A stretch of 64,000 nt of DNA from Mergibacter septicus (GCF_003265225.1 NZ_CP022013.1:1769001-1833000); one strand, 5' to 3'; shown: positions 40,590 through 50,108, counted from the stretch's first letter. Translations and numbers: made by a program. The notes: a model not told the origin generated them from the sequence alone.

Positions 40590-42032
40590 ATGTTTAATCA
40601 TCGTTTTATTCGCTATGTATTAGGATCAGTCCTTGCCAAAATAGCTTGGTTAATGTTGATCCCTTTGTGTGTAGCCATTTTTACTAATGGTAACGGGTTG
40701 GCAGAATTTTTTACGAGCATTGTGATTACCTATATCGTGTCTTTTTTCTTAACACGGCGAAAGCCAAGTGATATCCGCTTACGTGGAAAAGATATGTTAT
40801 TACTAACCACATTAATTTGGTTAGTTTCTTGTGCTTTTGGGGCATTACCTTTCATATTATTGGAACATTTTAGTTTTACCGATGCCTATTTTGAAACGAT
40901 GTCTGGATTAACAACTACTGGGGTGAGTGTCCTGACTAATATTACAGAGGCAGCACCAAGTTTATTGATGTGGCGTTCGACTTTGCAATGGTTAGGAGGA
41001 TTGGGCTTTATCGTTATGGCAGTTGCGATCTTGCCATTTTTAAATGTTGGGGGAATGAAATTATTCCGTACTGAGTCATCAGATAAGTCAGATAAATTAC
41101 TTCCACAAGCGAAAGATGTTGCAAAAAGTATTATTAAAACCTATGTCATTCTCACTGCTGTGTGTTGTATTGCTTACTACTGGGCAGGAATGACTTTTTT
41201 TGATGCGATTAATCATGCCTTTACAACTCTCTCAACGGGTGGATTTTCTACCCGTGATGGTTCAATGAATGATTTTAGTGCATTAATTCAATGGATTTGT
41301 TTACTGTTTATGTTTTTAGGTTCTTTACCATTTTTATTAATGGTGCAGTCTGTCCAACGAAGAAATATTTGGGTGTTATTTTTTGATCAACAAGTACGAG
41401 GTTTTATTCTTTTTACTTTAATTGTTGGTGCTGGATTAGCTTTATGGTTACATCACAATCAAATTTTTGACTGGCACGACAGTTTTCGGATTGCGTATTT
41501 TAATTTAGTGAATTTAATGTCAACAACTGGCTTTGGTTTAGGGAATTTTGATGCTTGGACTAACACTACCACTTTTATTTTTGCGATTGCTTTTTTCATT
41601 GGTGGCTGTTCAGGCTCAACTGCTGGAGGAATAAAAATATTTCGCTTTCAGATTATTTTTGCGGTGGTAAAACATCAAATTCTTAAATTGATGCACCCAC
41701 AAAGTGTTGTATCAGTACAATATAACCGACAAGCTGTTGCAATTGACTCAATTTTTGCCATAGCGGGATTTTTATTGTGTTATTTTATTATTCTCATTTT
41801 GGGGACGGTTTTAGTAACGTTACAAGGATTGGATTTAGAAACCTCGCTGAGTATTGCGGCAACGTCAATTGGTAATGTTGGACAAGGTTTAGGACCGATT
41901 GTTGGGCCAAATGGTTCTTTTGCTAACTTATCCGAATCAATTAAATGGTTAATGGTTACAATGATGCTAGTTGGGCGTTTAGAAATTATGACGGTCTTGG
42001 TTTTATTTTTTCCGGGGTTTTGGAAAAAATAA
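40590..42032 (+). CDS. trkH: Trk potassium uptake channel subunit TrkH
   Basis: The K+-conducting membrane subunit, of the TrkH/KtrB superfamily. The 480 residues include four pore repeats; selectivity-filter segments are visible as TMSGLTTTGVSVL, TTLSTGGFSTRDG, LMSTTGFGLGNF and ATSIGNVGQGLG. I use the ATG at 40590 because AAGGA lies 9 nt before it; an upstream TTG at 40581 is too close to that site. In E. coli trkH is not next to trkA, whereas here channel and regulator are adjacent. Confidence 0.96.
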   Translation: MFNHRFIRYVLGSVLAKIAWLMLIPLCVAIFTNGNGLAEFFTSIVITYIVSFFLTRRKPSDIRLRGKDMLLLTTLIWLVSCAFGALPFILLEHFSFTDAYFETMSGLTTTGVSVLTNITEAAPSLLMWRSTLQWLGGLGFIVMAVAILPFLNVGGMKLFRTESSDKSDKLLPQAKDVAKSIIKTYVILTAVCCIAYYWAGMTFFDAINHAFTTLSTGGFSTRDGSMNDFSALIQWICLLFMFLGSLPFLLMVQSVQRRNIWVLFFDQQVRGFILFTLIVGAGLALWLHHNQIFDWHDSFRIAYFNLVNLMSTTGFGLGNFDAWTNTTTFIFAIAFFIGGCSGSTAGGIKIFRFQIIFAVVKHQILKLMHPQSVVSVQYNRQAVAIDSIFAIAGFLLCYFIILILGTVLVTLQGLDLETSLSIAATSIGNVGQGLGPIVGPNGSFANLSESIKWLMVTMMLVGRLEIMTVLVLFFPGFWKK

Positions 42033-42107
42033 AAGAAGAACTTTTCAAAGGTGATGTATAATAAAATTACATTAATTTTATAAAATTTGCATGATATTGA
42101 GGAAATT

Positions 42108-42512
42108 ATGTCGCTTTTAAAAGAGTTTCGTGATTTTGCTGTACGTGGTAATGTCGTTGATATGGCTATTGGGGTCGTGATTGGTGCAGCTTTTGGGAAG
42201 ATTGTCAGTTCTTTAGTATCTGATATTATCACACCACTCATTAGTTTATTTGCTGGGAGTGTTGATTTTAAAAATTTAAGTTTTGTTTTGCGCGCCGCAA
42301 CAGAAAATACTCCAGCATTAACGCTTAAATATGGCTTATTTATTCAAACTGTCTTTGATTTCGCTATCATTGCATTTGCAATTTTTATTGCGATTAAAGT
42401 AATGAATAAGTTAAAGAAAAAACAACCTGAACCTGCCCCGAAAGTGAAAGAAACAACAGCAGAAGAAAAATTACTCTCTGAAATTCGTGATCTATTAAAG
42501 GATAAAAAATAA
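42108..42512 (+). CDS. mscL: Large-conductance mechanosensitive channel MscL
   Basis: A homopentameric inner-membrane valve that opens under osmotic downshock. From this ATG it has 134 residues: the amphipathic N-terminus [17 protein letters not shown]1 [20 protein letters not shown], a periplasmic loop, TM2 ([16 protein letters not shown]) and the cytoplasmic helix [21 protein letters not shown] precedes the ATG, while the in-frame TTG at 42087 has no ribosome site. It follows trkH by 75 bp. Confidence 0.96.
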   Translation: MSLLKEFRDFAVRGNVVDMAIGVVIGAAFGKIVSSLVSDIITPLISLFAGSVDFKNLSFVLRAATENTPALTLKYGLFIQTVFDFAIIAFAIFIAIKVMNKLKKKQPEPAPKVKETTAEEKLLSEIRDLLKDKK

Positions 42513-42527
42513 TTTAATCATTAAGGT

Positions 42528-42561
42528 AAAATCCATATATTAATCAAAATATATGGATTTT
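42528..42561. terminator. Bidirectional terminator between mscL and the HAD gene
   Basis: A perfect 14-bp stem AAAATCCATATATT / AATATATGGATTTT with a 6-nt loop, T-rich on the plus side, between two convergent genes. Confidence 0.9.
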
Positions 42562-42565
42562 TTTA

Positions 42566-43393
42566 TTATTCTAGTAATTGTAGTTGTTGGAATGCGGTTA
42601 AAATTCCGTCTTGTTCAATATTAGTGGTAACATAGTTAGCAACAGCTTTTAATTCAGGGCAAGCATTCCCCATAGCGACACCATACCCAACACTGGTTAG
42701 CATTTCAATATCATTTAAGCCATCGCCAAAAGCAATAACATTTTTCATACTCAAACCTAAATGTGTCACGATATTTTGAATACCACGTGCTTTTGAACCG
42801 TTTTGAGCTAATAGATCAACGGCATAAGGATGCCAGCGTACAGTTTTTAAATCTTGCCCTAAAATAGTAGAAGTGGTAATTAACCCCTCTTTTTCTGTCG
42901 GGTAAAAGAGTAGCATTTGGTAAATAGGTGCTTTTAAGTAGTAATCGGGATCAACAATATAATTGCTTGTAATCGGAGTTAAAGCTGTTTGTACTGAAGG
43001 GGATATAGCCGAGACTGCAATATGATCATTACCCACAAAACCATATTCAAACTTATGTTGTTGCATAAAGTCGATGATTCTTTTGATTTCAAGGGTTGTG
43101 AGAGGATATTGAGTAATAATTTGTTGCTGGTAACTATTATGTTGACCATTAATTGTGACGAAGATATCCACATCTTCATCTTCAATTAATTGATTAATCA
43201 CCTGAGGAAACGCACAACGAGGTCGCCCAGTTGCAATTGCAGGTCTAATGCCTTGCTGTTTTAAACGGCGGAAAACTTCAGGGATTGTTTTAGGAATAAT
43301 CGCATTTTGTTTAATATAAAGGGTTTCATCAATATCAAAAAAGACAAGTTTGATTTGTTCTTTAAGTGCTGTTAATGACTCTGGTGATAACAT
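42566..43393 (-). CDS. Cof-type HAD-IIB sugar-phosphatase-like hydrolase
   Basis: A 275-residue haloacid-dehalogenase phosphatase of the Cof/YidA subfamily (C2B cap). Motif I is FFDIDETLY (nucleophile Asp), motif II ATGRP, motif III the Lys in NGSKARGI, and motif IV GDGLNDIEML; the Cof end VAMGNACPELKAVANYVT is typical. Relatives dephosphorylate sugar phosphates, FMN or PLP with loose specificity, so the substrate cannot be read from sequence. It is monocistronic and divergent from comF. Confidence 0.88.
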   Translation of the reverse strand: MLSPESLTALKEQIKLVFFDIDETLYIKQNAIIPKTIPEVFRRLKQQGIRPAIATGRPRCAFPQVINQLIEDEDVDIFVTINGQHNSYQQQIITQYPLTTLEIKRIIDFMQQHKFEYGFVGNDHIAVSAISPSVQTALTPITSNYIVDPDYYLKAPIYQMLLFYPTEKEGLITTSTILGQDLKTVRWHPYAVDLLAQNGSKARGIQNIVTHLGLSMKNVIAFGDGLNDIEMLTSVGYGVAMGNACPELKAVANYVTTNIEQDGILTAFQQLQLLE

Positions 43394-43538
43394 TTTTTGC
43401 TCAAATTTGTTGTAAAAATTAACAGGTTTATCAATTCTAAAAGCTAATACTCAGAAATGCAAATCAAACCAAGGTGATGCAATTCTGATATTTGGCTAAT
43501 AGTTATTGGAAAGTATAAGCGTAATTTCACAGTGATTT

Positions 43539-43554
43539 TGCGATCTTTTTCGCA
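43539..43554 (+). promoter_or_regulatory. CRP-S (competence) site before comF
   Basis: TGCGATCTTTTTCGCA gives a perfect TGCGA-N6-TCGCA core, flanked by TTTT and GAAAAA. Its centre is about 60 bp before the comF ATG. The C/G at the inner positions marks it as CRP-S rather than a normal CRP site. Confidence 0.9.
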
Positions 43555-43605
43555 GAAAAATTATCTATTTTTCAGTTAAAAATTGGATTTTGTTATGTTA
43601 TCTCG

Positions 43606-44292
43606 ATGAAATTGACAAATCCTTTTGCTTTTCGCTGTTTTTATTGTCAACAGCCTCTAGCCTTGCCTTGGCAAGGACTTTGTTGTCGTTGCCTGCGTCA
43701 GATTATTCAGATTCCTTATTGTGGAAAATGCGGTTCACCATTGCCAGAATATCATCTTGGTTGTGGGTATTGTTCTTGTCAGCAGTTATTGTGGGATAGA
43801 ATGATCTATGTTTCACCTTATCAAGCTCCTTTAAGCGAATTAATCCATCGTTTCAAGTTTCAACAGCAGTATTATTTAGATCGAACCTTGGCTCGGCTGT
43901 TATTATTAGCAGTTTTAAAGGCAAAACGTGAACAAGGATTATCTTTACCTGAACTATTATTACCTGTTCCATTGCATCATCACCGACAATGGCAGCGAGG
44001 CTATAATCAAGCTGGTTTGTTAGCGGATTATTTAGGGTATTACTTAACATTACCAGTCAATCATCACTGGTTAAAACGACAACGTGCAACGCTTTCACAA
44101 CGAGGTTTAGTGGCGAGAGAACGCCAAAAGAATTTAGTCGGTGCTTTTAGTTTAAAAGGTAAGGTTAAAGTGCAGTCTGTTGCAATTATTGATGATGTCA
44201 TTACCACAGGGGCAACTATGCACGAATTATGTGTTTTATTACGTCAACAAGGTGTAAGTGAAATTCAAGTTTGGGCATTATGTCGTACGTAA
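43606..44292 (+). CDS. comF: Competence protein ComF (phosphoribosyltransferase-like)
   Basis: A cytoplasmic protein needed for uptake or translocation of transforming DNA. The 228 residues start MKLTNPFAFRCFYCQ. Paired cysteines in the N-terminal third (CFYC, CCRC, CGKCG, CGYCSC) suggest a zinc site, and a C-terminal PRTase domain carries the PRPP loop VAIIDDVITTGATM. It is preceded by its own CRP-S site rather than standing after comA-E. The neighbour nfuA follows, as in Haemophilus. Confidence 0.94.
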   Translation: MKLTNPFAFRCFYCQQPLALPWQGLCCRCLRQIIQIPYCGKCGSPLPEYHLGCGYCSCQQLLWDRMIYVSPYQAPLSELIHRFKFQQQYYLDRTLARLLLLAVLKAKREQGLSLPELLLPVPLHHHRQWQRGYNQAGLLADYLGYYLTLPVNHHWLKRQRATLSQRGLVARERQKNLVGAFSLKGKVKVQSVAIIDDVITTGATMHELCVLLRQQGVSEIQVWALCRT

Positions 44293-44363
44293 ACCTAAAA
44301 TTAGGGATTTTCTAATCATTTAAATTAGGTTAAAAGTGGAAAAATATTTTATTTAGGCGTATT

Positions 44364-44388
44364 ATTTCCGACTATATCAGTCGGGTAT
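44364..44388 (+). promoter_or_regulatory. Type 1 IscR box before nfuA
   Basis: The 25-bp palindrome centred on CCGACTATATCAGTCGG matches the type 1 IscR consensus at 23 of 25 positions; only two bases in the first four differ. It ends 28 bp before the nfuA ATG, so NfuA synthesis is probably tied to Fe-S status like the isc operon. It could also act as a comF terminator (T7 follows). Confidence 0.85.
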
Positions 44389-44416
44389 TATTTTTTTATG
44401 CGAGAAAGGAAGTTTT

Positions 44417-45001
44417 ATGCAACATGTTAAAATTTCTGCTGCCGCACAGACGCATTTTCGTAAATTATTAGAGCAGCAGGAAGAGGGAACAAATATTCGA
44501 ATTTTTGTGGTTAATCCGGGTACATTACATGCGGAATGTGGGGTCTCTTATTGCCCTCCTTCAGCGGTAGAAGCAGATGATCAGGAAATGAAATATGACG
44601 GATTTTCAGCCTTTGTTGATGAGATTAGTTTACCTTTTTTAGAAGATGCAGAAATTGATTTTGTTACCGAGGAAATGGGATCACAATTAACATTAAAAGC
44701 CCCAAACGCTAAAATGAAAAAGGTTGCTGATGATGCACCTTTAATTGAGCGAGTAGAATATGTTATTCAAACTCAAATTAATCCACAGCTTGCAGGGCAT
44801 GGTGGTTTGATTACATTAATTGATATTACAGAAGAGGGTATTGCTGTATTACAATTTGGTGGTGGTTGCAATGGATGTTCGATGGTCGATGTTACTTTGA
44901 AAGAAGGGATTGAGAAACAGTTGTTAACCCAATTTGATGGGGAATTAAAAGGCGTGAAAGATGCAACTGAGCATCAGCGTGGCGAACATTCATATTTTTA
45001 G
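44417..45001 (+). CDS. nfuA: Fe-S biogenesis protein NfuA
   Basis: A carrier and repair protein for 4Fe-4S clusters, important under oxidative or iron stress. The 194 residues have an N-terminal degenerate A-type domain ([18 protein letters not shown]) and a C-terminal Nfu domain with the cluster-binding CxxC in [24 protein letters not shown] precedes the start. An IscR box lies in the upstream gap and a strong terminator follows. Confidence 0.96.
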   Translation: MQHVKISAAAQTHFRKLLEQQEEGTNIRIFVVNPGTLHAECGVSYCPPSAVEADDQEMKYDGFSAFVDEISLPFLEDAEIDFVTEEMGSQLTLKAPNAKMKKVADDAPLIERVEYVIQTQINPQLAGHGGLITLIDITEEGIAVLQFGGGCNGCSMVDVTLKEGIEKQLLTQFDGELKGVKDATEHQRGEHSYF

Positions 45002-45029
45002 TAATGGTATTAAAGATAATACCTGTTTT

Positions 45030-45058
45030 CCGATTGAAATTATTCTAATTTCAATCGG
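45030..45058 (+). terminator. Terminator after nfuA
   Basis: CCGATTGAAATTA / TAATTTCAATCGG, a 13-bp perfect stem with a 3-nt loop, followed by GTATTTCT. AATACC and GGTATT on the outside extend it. Confidence 0.75.
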
Positions 45059-45126
45059 GTATTTCTCAGTGGGAGTAGTAAGAAAGCGAAACTCAATTTA
45101 TTCTTGGTTTATTTTAGGAGACGATT

Positions 45127-45777
45127 ATGGCTTACACTTTACCTGAAATAGGTTATGCCTATGATGCTTTAGAACCTCATTTTGATGCAATGACAATGGA
45201 AATTCATCATAGTAAGCACCATCAGGCTTATGTAAATAACGCAAATGCAGCGTTAGAAGGTTTATCTGAAGAATTAAATGCAATGTGTGCAGGTGAGTTA
45301 ATTTCTAACTTAGCTAAAGTACCAGCAGAAAAACGTACAGCGTTACGTAATAATGCAGGTGGACACGCAAATCATTCTCTATTTTGGAAAATGTTGAAAA
45401 AAGGAACAACCTTACAAGGTGAATTAAAAACAGCAATTGAACGTGATTTTGGTTCAGTTGAAGCTTTTCAAGCGGAATTTGAAAAAGCGGCAGCAACACG
45501 TTTTGGTTCGGGTTGGGCGTGGCTAGTTTTAACGGCTGACAACAAGTTAGCAGTTGTTTCAACAGCAAATCAAGATAACCCTTTAATGGGTAAAGAGATT
45601 GCGGGTTGTGAAGGATTCCCATTACTTGGTCTTGATGTTTGGGAACACGCTTATTACTTAAAATTCCAAAACCGCCGTCCAGATTATATCAAAGAATTTT
45701 GGAATGTGGTTAACTGGGATTTTGTGGCACAACGCTATACAAATAAATTAGCTAATAATAGTTGTAATTGTAAATAA
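45127..45777 (+). CDS. sodA: Superoxide dismutase, Mn/Fe type
   Basis: Cytoplasmic superoxide dismutase. The 216 residues carry metal ligands His in [13 protein letters not shown], His in [11 protein letters not shown], and Asp and His in [19 protein letters not shown] and the Gly/Gln pattern favour Mn. The C-terminus runs about 10 residues past E. coli SodA and ends NNSCNCK, an unusual Cys-x-Cys tail. AGGAGACGATT precedes the ATG. Confidence 0.95.
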   Translation: MAYTLPEIGYAYDALEPHFDAMTMEIHHSKHHQAYVNNANAALEGLSEELNAMCAGELISNLAKVPAEKRTALRNNAGGHANHSLFWKMLKKGTTLQGELKTAIERDFGSVEAFQAEFEKAAATRFGSGWAWLVLTADNKLAVVSTANQDNPLMGKEIAGCEGFPLLGLDVWEHAYYLKFQNRRPDYIKEFWNVVNWDFVAQRYTNKLANNSCNCK

Positions 45778-45793
45778 TTTTCGATTTATGCTG

Positions 45794-45820
45794 AAAGCCG
45801 AAACAATCTGTTTCGGCTTT
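45794..45820 (+). terminator. Terminator after sodA
   Basis: AAAGCCGAAA / TTTCGGCTTT, a 10-bp stem with a 7-nt loop ending in T7, 17 bp after sodA. Confidence 0.92.
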
Positions 45821-45843
45821 TTTTATCTCTAACTGGGCAGTTT

Positions 45844-45859
45844 TGCGATTTTTCTCGCA
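45844..45859 (+). promoter_or_regulatory. CRP-S (competence) site before rlmN-pilF
   Basis: TGCGATTTTTCTCGCA is a perfect TGCGA-N6-TCGCA core with TTT before it, about 170 bp before rlmN. In H. influenzae the orthologous rlmN-pilF2 pair belongs to the competence regulon, so the same control is expected. Confidence 0.85.
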
Positions 45860-46029
45860 GATATTGTGATTCTTTTTGGTAAAAATCACTGAAGTTGCTA
45901 GATTAGTCCAGATGAAATGATTAAAATCGCCAATTTATTTATTCCTGTAAAATTGAAGCAGGAAAATTTATTTAACTAAGCAGATTAATGACAAGGATAT
46001 TCGCCGTAATGTGTAACAACGAGGCAACA

Positions 46030-47181
46030 ATGATGGATTCATCAGCAAAACAAAGTTTAAACAAAACAAAATTAGAAAAAATTAATTTAATGAATTTAAC
46101 TCGCCCTCAAATGCGAGAATTTTTTGCTTCATTAGGCGAAAAACCATTCCGTGCAGATCAACTGATGAAATGGATCTATCAGTTTGGTGAAGATAACTTT
46201 GATAATATGACTAATATTAATAAAAAGTTACGTGAAAAACTTAAACTTGTTGCTGAAATTACAGCACCAGAGATTGCGGTTGAACAACGTTCTAGTGATG
46301 GCACAATAAAATGGGCAATGCAAGTGGGAGAACAACAGGTTGAAACTGTGTATATTCCAGAAGCTGATCGGGCGACATTATGTGTATCATCACAAGTTGG
46401 GTGTGCTTTAGCCTGTACTTTTTGTTCTACTGCTCAGCAAGGTTTTAATCGCAATTTGACGGTATCTGAGATTATTGGTCAGGTATGGCGAGCGTCAAAA
46501 ACGATAGGTAGTTTTGGGGTAACAGGGGTTCGTCCAATTACTAATGTTGTGATGATGGGAATGGGAGAACCACTATTAAATTTAAATAATGTAGTGCCTG
46601 CAATGGAAATTATGCTAGATGATTTTGCTTTTGGGTTATCTAAGCGTCGAGTTACTTTATCGACCTCAGGAGTGGTACCAGCGTTGGATCGTTTAGGGGA
46701 TATGATTGACGTTGCTTTAGCCATTTCGTTGCACGCACCGAATGATGAATTACGTAATGAAATTGTGCCGATTAATAAAAAATATAATATCGCAACCCTA
46801 ATTCAGTCGGTAAATAATTATTTGACTAAGTCGAATGCGAATCACGGCAAAGTCACTATTGAATATGTAATGTTGGATCGTGTGAATGATAGTGTTGAAC
46901 ACGCTCATCAATTAGCCCAAGTATTGCGTAACACACCAAGTAAAATCAATTTAATTCCATGGAATCCGTTTCCACAAGCGCCGTATAATAAAAGCTCTAA
47001 TACTCGCATTGATCGTTTTCAAAAAACATTGATGGAATATGGTTTTACCGTGATTATTCGCAAAACTCGTGGCGATGATATTGATGCGGCTTGTGGTCAA
47101 TTAGCTGGTGATGTGATTGATCGAACTAAGCGTACTGCACATAAAAAATTTGGACAGCAAATTGCGGTGAAAGTTGATTAA
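46030..47181 (+). CDS. rlmN: Dual-specificity rRNA/tRNA adenine-2-methyltransferase RlmN
   Basis: A radical-SAM enzyme that methylates C2 of A2503 in 23S rRNA and A37 in some tRNAs. From this ATG it has 383 residues. The 4Fe-4S motif is CALACTFC in [19 protein letters not shown]; the methyl-carrying cysteine is in [14 protein letters not shown] chose 46030 because GAGG lies 6 nt upstream; an ATG at 45988 has no ribosome site. It is followed 26 bp later by pilF and preceded by a CRP-S site. Confidence 0.95.
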   Translation: MMDSSAKQSLNKTKLEKINLMNLTRPQMREFFASLGEKPFRADQLMKWIYQFGEDNFDNMTNINKKLREKLKLVAEITAPEIAVEQRSSDGTIKWAMQVGEQQVETVYIPEADRATLCVSSQVGCALACTFCSTAQQGFNRNLTVSEIIGQVWRASKTIGSFGVTGVRPITNVVMMGMGEPLLNLNNVVPAMEIMLDDFAFGLSKRRVTLSTSGVVPALDRLGDMIDVALAISLHAPNDELRNEIVPINKKYNIATLIQSVNNYLTKSNANHGKVTIEYVMLDRVNDSVEHAHQLAQVLRNTPSKINLIPWNPFPQAPYNKSSNTRIDRFQKTLMEYGFTVIIRKTRGDDIDAACGQLAGDVIDRTKRTAHKKFGQQIAVKVD

Positions 47182-47210
47182 TTTTAGTTAAGTCAATGTA
47201 AGGAGTAATG

Positions 47211-47771
47211 ATGTTAAGGATAAGCCGATTGATAATCTTACTTTTTACATTGATGATCACAGGTTGTGTTACATCAAGAGATACACAATCAGGAAATAAA
47301 ATTGATCAAATTAAATTAGCGAAAATAAGGGTTGAGTTGGGATTAGGCTATTTAGCACAAAATAATTTACCACAAGCAAAAGTTAATTTTGATAAAGCGT
47401 TACAGCAAGCACCACAGCATTATTTACCGCATTTAGGCTTAGCTTATTTTTATCAACAAAGTGGTGAAGTTGAAAAAGCAGAGATTGAATATCAACAAGC
47501 CTTAATGTTCGCACCTATGCAAGGTGATGTGTTAAATAATTATGCAACATTTTTATGTGCGAGAACGAAGTATCAATCTGCTTTTCAACTTTTTGAACGT
47601 GCTTTAGAGGGTAAAGGATACTATCGTTTTGCAGATACTTATCAAAATATCGCATTATGTGCATTTTTGGCGAAAGATCGTCCTCGAGCGGTATGGGCGA
47701 TTAAACAGTTGGCTACCTTTGATCCTGAAAAAGCGAAAAAAACAGCACAATTGTCCCCTTTTAAACTTTAA
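47211..47771 (+). CDS. pilF: Type IV pilus biogenesis lipoprotein PilF/PilW
   Basis: An outer-membrane lipoprotein with TPR repeats that helps assemble the PilQ secretin. The signal peptide ends in the lipobox LMITGC, followed by TPR units such as VELGLGYLAQNNLPQAKVNF and AYFYQQSGEVEKAEIEYQQAL. AAGGAG suits the ATG at 47211 better than the one at 47208. It shares a transcript with rlmN behind a CRP-S site, tying pilus assembly to DNA uptake. Confidence 0.9.
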   Translation: MLRISRLIILLFTLMITGCVTSRDTQSGNKIDQIKLAKIRVELGLGYLAQNNLPQAKVNFDKALQQAPQHYLPHLGLAYFYQQSGEVEKAEIEYQQALMFAPMQGDVLNNYATFLCARTKYQSAFQLFERALEGKGYYRFADTYQNIALCAFLAKDRPRAVWAIKQLATFDPEKAKKTAQLSPFKL

Positions 47772-47924
47772 TGATAAGTTACTCGAAGTGGTTCATTTCA
47801 GTCGGTCTTTGCAAGATTTTTTATTGCAAAACCTGAATATCCCCCTTAAACTTGCCTGATGTTTTTTGCTGTTGAGTCGTTTTAATCGCAATTTATCAGC
47901 GATATTCAATTAGAAGTATTAATA

Positions 47925-48962
47925 ATGGATAATCAAGCAGATATTATTGAGCCTCAAGAATTAAGTATAGGTCAACGTTTGCGTCAAGCACGAGAAAAAG
48001 TTGGTTTAGACTTAATAGAGGTGGCAGAAAAAATACATTTAAAAGTTGCAATATTAAATCATCTTGAACAAGATCGTTTTAGTTTACCTAATTTACCGCC
48101 TGCTTTTATGAAAGGCTATCTGAAGAATTATGCAAAATTCTTAAATATTGTCATTTCATCTGAAGAATTTGCCCAGTTGCAATTTGGTGATAACGTATAT
48201 AAGAAGCCTCGGATTCGGACGGTAATTAATGATGATGTTGCTCATAGTCGATGGGCAGCACATTTAACTTGGTTGGTGGTTTTCTTTTTAATTAGTATGA
48301 CAGTCTTGTGGTGGTGGCAAGATCATCAGCGTTCACAAACTGAACGACAAGATTTTGTAGAAAGTCATTTATCACCGAAAACAACTTCTAATGTTATTCC
48401 TACAAATCTTACCAAGAATGAGAAAGTGGAGAGTGATGTAACTGATAATACGGCAATTGAAAGCTCTTCCAGTGCTGAGAGTATTAAGCGTAATTCACAA
48501 CAGCCTGTATCTGATGAAAGAATAGAGGGAATACCATCACCACAAATTACCACTCCAGCTTTAACATTAGTTGCAACATCTTCTAATGCAACGACCTCAA
48601 GTAAAATTGAATTGCCGAATACATCAACTGAGGCTTTAGAAAAAGCGATGCAGCGTATTGATCATTCAAAGCAAGTGATGAAACAAGAAAAAAAGGGTGA
48701 AAAAGGCATTGTTCCATTATCAGAGGGGTTGCAGTTAGATGTTATAGCAAATAGCTGTTGGATTACCATTAAAGATGGCAATAACGATATTTTAGCTCAA
48801 AAAATCTATTTTGCTGGAGATAAGTTACATTTTAATACCAAGCCACCTTATGATTTGGTTATTGGTGCACCTTCTAATGTCAAAATTAGTTATTTAGGGA
48901 AAGAAATACCCATTAAATTAGATGGGAAAGTGGCAAGACTTAGATTACCTCAGAAAGGATAA
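47925..48962 (+). CDS. rodZ: Cytoskeletal protein RodZ
   Basis: A bitopic membrane protein that anchors MreB and controls rod shape. The 345 residues show an N-terminal helix-turn-helix (IGQRLRQAREKVGLDLIEVAEKIHLK, quoted in part: AREKVGLDLIEVAEKIHLK), a single membrane span near residue 115 (LTWLVVFFLISMTVLWWW), a Ser/Thr-rich periplasmic linker and a C-terminal DUF4115 beta domain (SCWITIKDGNNDIL). The order pilF-rodZ-ispG-hisS matches other gammaproteobacteria. Confidence 0.94.
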   Translation: MDNQADIIEPQELSIGQRLRQAREKVGLDLIEVAEKIHLKVAILNHLEQDRFSLPNLPPAFMKGYLKNYAKFLNIVISSEEFAQLQFGDNVYKKPRIRTVINDDVAHSRWAAHLTWLVVFFLISMTVLWWWQDHQRSQTERQDFVESHLSPKTTSNVIPTNLTKNEKVESDVTDNTAIESSSSAESIKRNSQQPVSDERIEGIPSPQITTPALTLVATSSNATTSSKIELPNTSTEALEKAMQRIDHSKQVMKQEKKGEKGIVPLSEGLQLDVIANSCWITIKDGNNDILAQKIYFAGDKLHFNTKPPYDLVIGAPSNVKISYLGKEIPIKLDGKVARLRLPQKG

Positions 48963-48974
48963 ATAAAAGTTGAT

Positions 48975-50090
48975 ATGTTAGAGAAACCTTTAATTACACG
49001 GCGTCAAACTAAGCAGATTTTTGTAGGAAATGTACCTATTGGTGGTGATGCTCCGATAGCAGTGCAGTCAATGACAAATACCAGAACAACAGACATTACG
49101 GCAACAGTTGCACAAATTAAAGCACTTGAAAAAGTAGGTGCGGATATTGTCCGAGTTTCAGTGCCAACAATGGAAGCTGCTGAGGCGTTTAAATTGATTA
49201 AACAACAAGTTTCGGTTCCATTAGTTGCAGATATTCATTTTGATTATCGTATTGCATTAAAAGTGGCAGAATATGGTGTGGATTGTTTGAGAATTAATCC
49301 GGGTAATATTGGCCGTGAAGATCGGATTCGTGCGGTAGTTGATTGTGCGAGAGATAAAAATATTCCAATTAGAATTGGAGTGAATGCTGGTTCATTGGAG
49401 AGAGATCTACAGGAAAAATATGGTGAACCAACGCCAGAGGCTTTATTAGAATCTGCATTGCGTCATGTTGAGATTTTGGATCGTTTGAATTTTGAACAGT
49501 TTAAAGTGAGTGTTAAAGCATCAGATGTTTTTTTAGCGGTTGAAGCTTACCGTTTATTAGCTAAAGCTATTTCTCAACCTTTGCACTTAGGGATCACTGA
49601 AGCCGGTGGTGCGAGAGCAGGTGCTGTAAAAAGTGCGATTGGCTTAGGTATGCTTTTAGCCGAAGGGATTGGCGATACTTTGCGTGTCTCTTTAGCTGCT
49701 GATCCAGTCGAAGAAATTAAAGTTGGTTTTGATATTCTTAAATCTTTACGTATCCGTTCCCGTGGTATTAATTTTATTGCTTGCCCAACTTGTTCTCGTC
49801 AGGAATTTGATGTAATAGGCACAGTGAATGCTTTAGAACAACGCTTAGAAGATATTACAACACCACTTGATGTCTCGATTATCGGTTGTGTGGTAAATGG
49901 TCCCGGTGAAGCGTTAGTTTCAGATCTAGGTGTCACTGGTGGGCATAAAAAAAGTGGGTTTTATTTAGACGGAGAACGTCAGAAAGAACGGTTTGATAAC
50001 GAACAATTAATCGATCAGCTAGAGGCAAAAATTCGAGCGAAAGTTGCTATGCAGGATCAGAAAAATCGGATAGAAATTACACAAATTTAA
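48975..50090 (+). CDS. ispG: 4-hydroxy-3-methylbut-2-enyl diphosphate synthase (flavodoxin) IspG
   Basis: A 4Fe-4S enzyme of the MEP isoprenoid pathway that converts the cyclic diphosphate MEcPP to HMBPP. The 371 residues match the E. coli length. Cluster cysteines are in IACPTCSR and [12 protein letters not shown]; the TIM-barrel start has [11 protein letters not shown] and [12 protein letters not shown]. It lies 12 bp after rodZ and 18 bp before hisS. Confidence 0.97.
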   Translation: MLEKPLITRRQTKQIFVGNVPIGGDAPIAVQSMTNTRTTDITATVAQIKALEKVGADIVRVSVPTMEAAEAFKLIKQQVSVPLVADIHFDYRIALKVAEYGVDCLRINPGNIGREDRIRAVVDCARDKNIPIRIGVNAGSLERDLQEKYGEPTPEALLESALRHVEILDRLNFEQFKVSVKASDVFLAVEAYRLLAKAISQPLHLGITEAGGARAGAVKSAIGLGMLLAEGIGDTLRVSLAADPVEEIKVGFDILKSLRIRSRGINFIACPTCSRQEFDVIGTVNALEQRLEDITTPLDVSIIGCVVNGPGEALVSDLGVTGGHKKSGFYLDGERQKERFDNEQLIDQLEAKIRAKVAMQDQKNRIEITQI

Positions 50091-50108
50091 GAAATAGGAA
50101 TAAAAATT

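Noticed and set aside
41780-42241. 153-codon minus-strand frame over the end of trkH and start of mscL
   Set aside because: It spans two real genes in antisense, with no promoter or homology.
45030-45058. Palindrome after nfuA as a third IscR box
   Set aside because: The centre lacks GACT...AGTC spacing; it is a longer perfect stem and fits a terminator.
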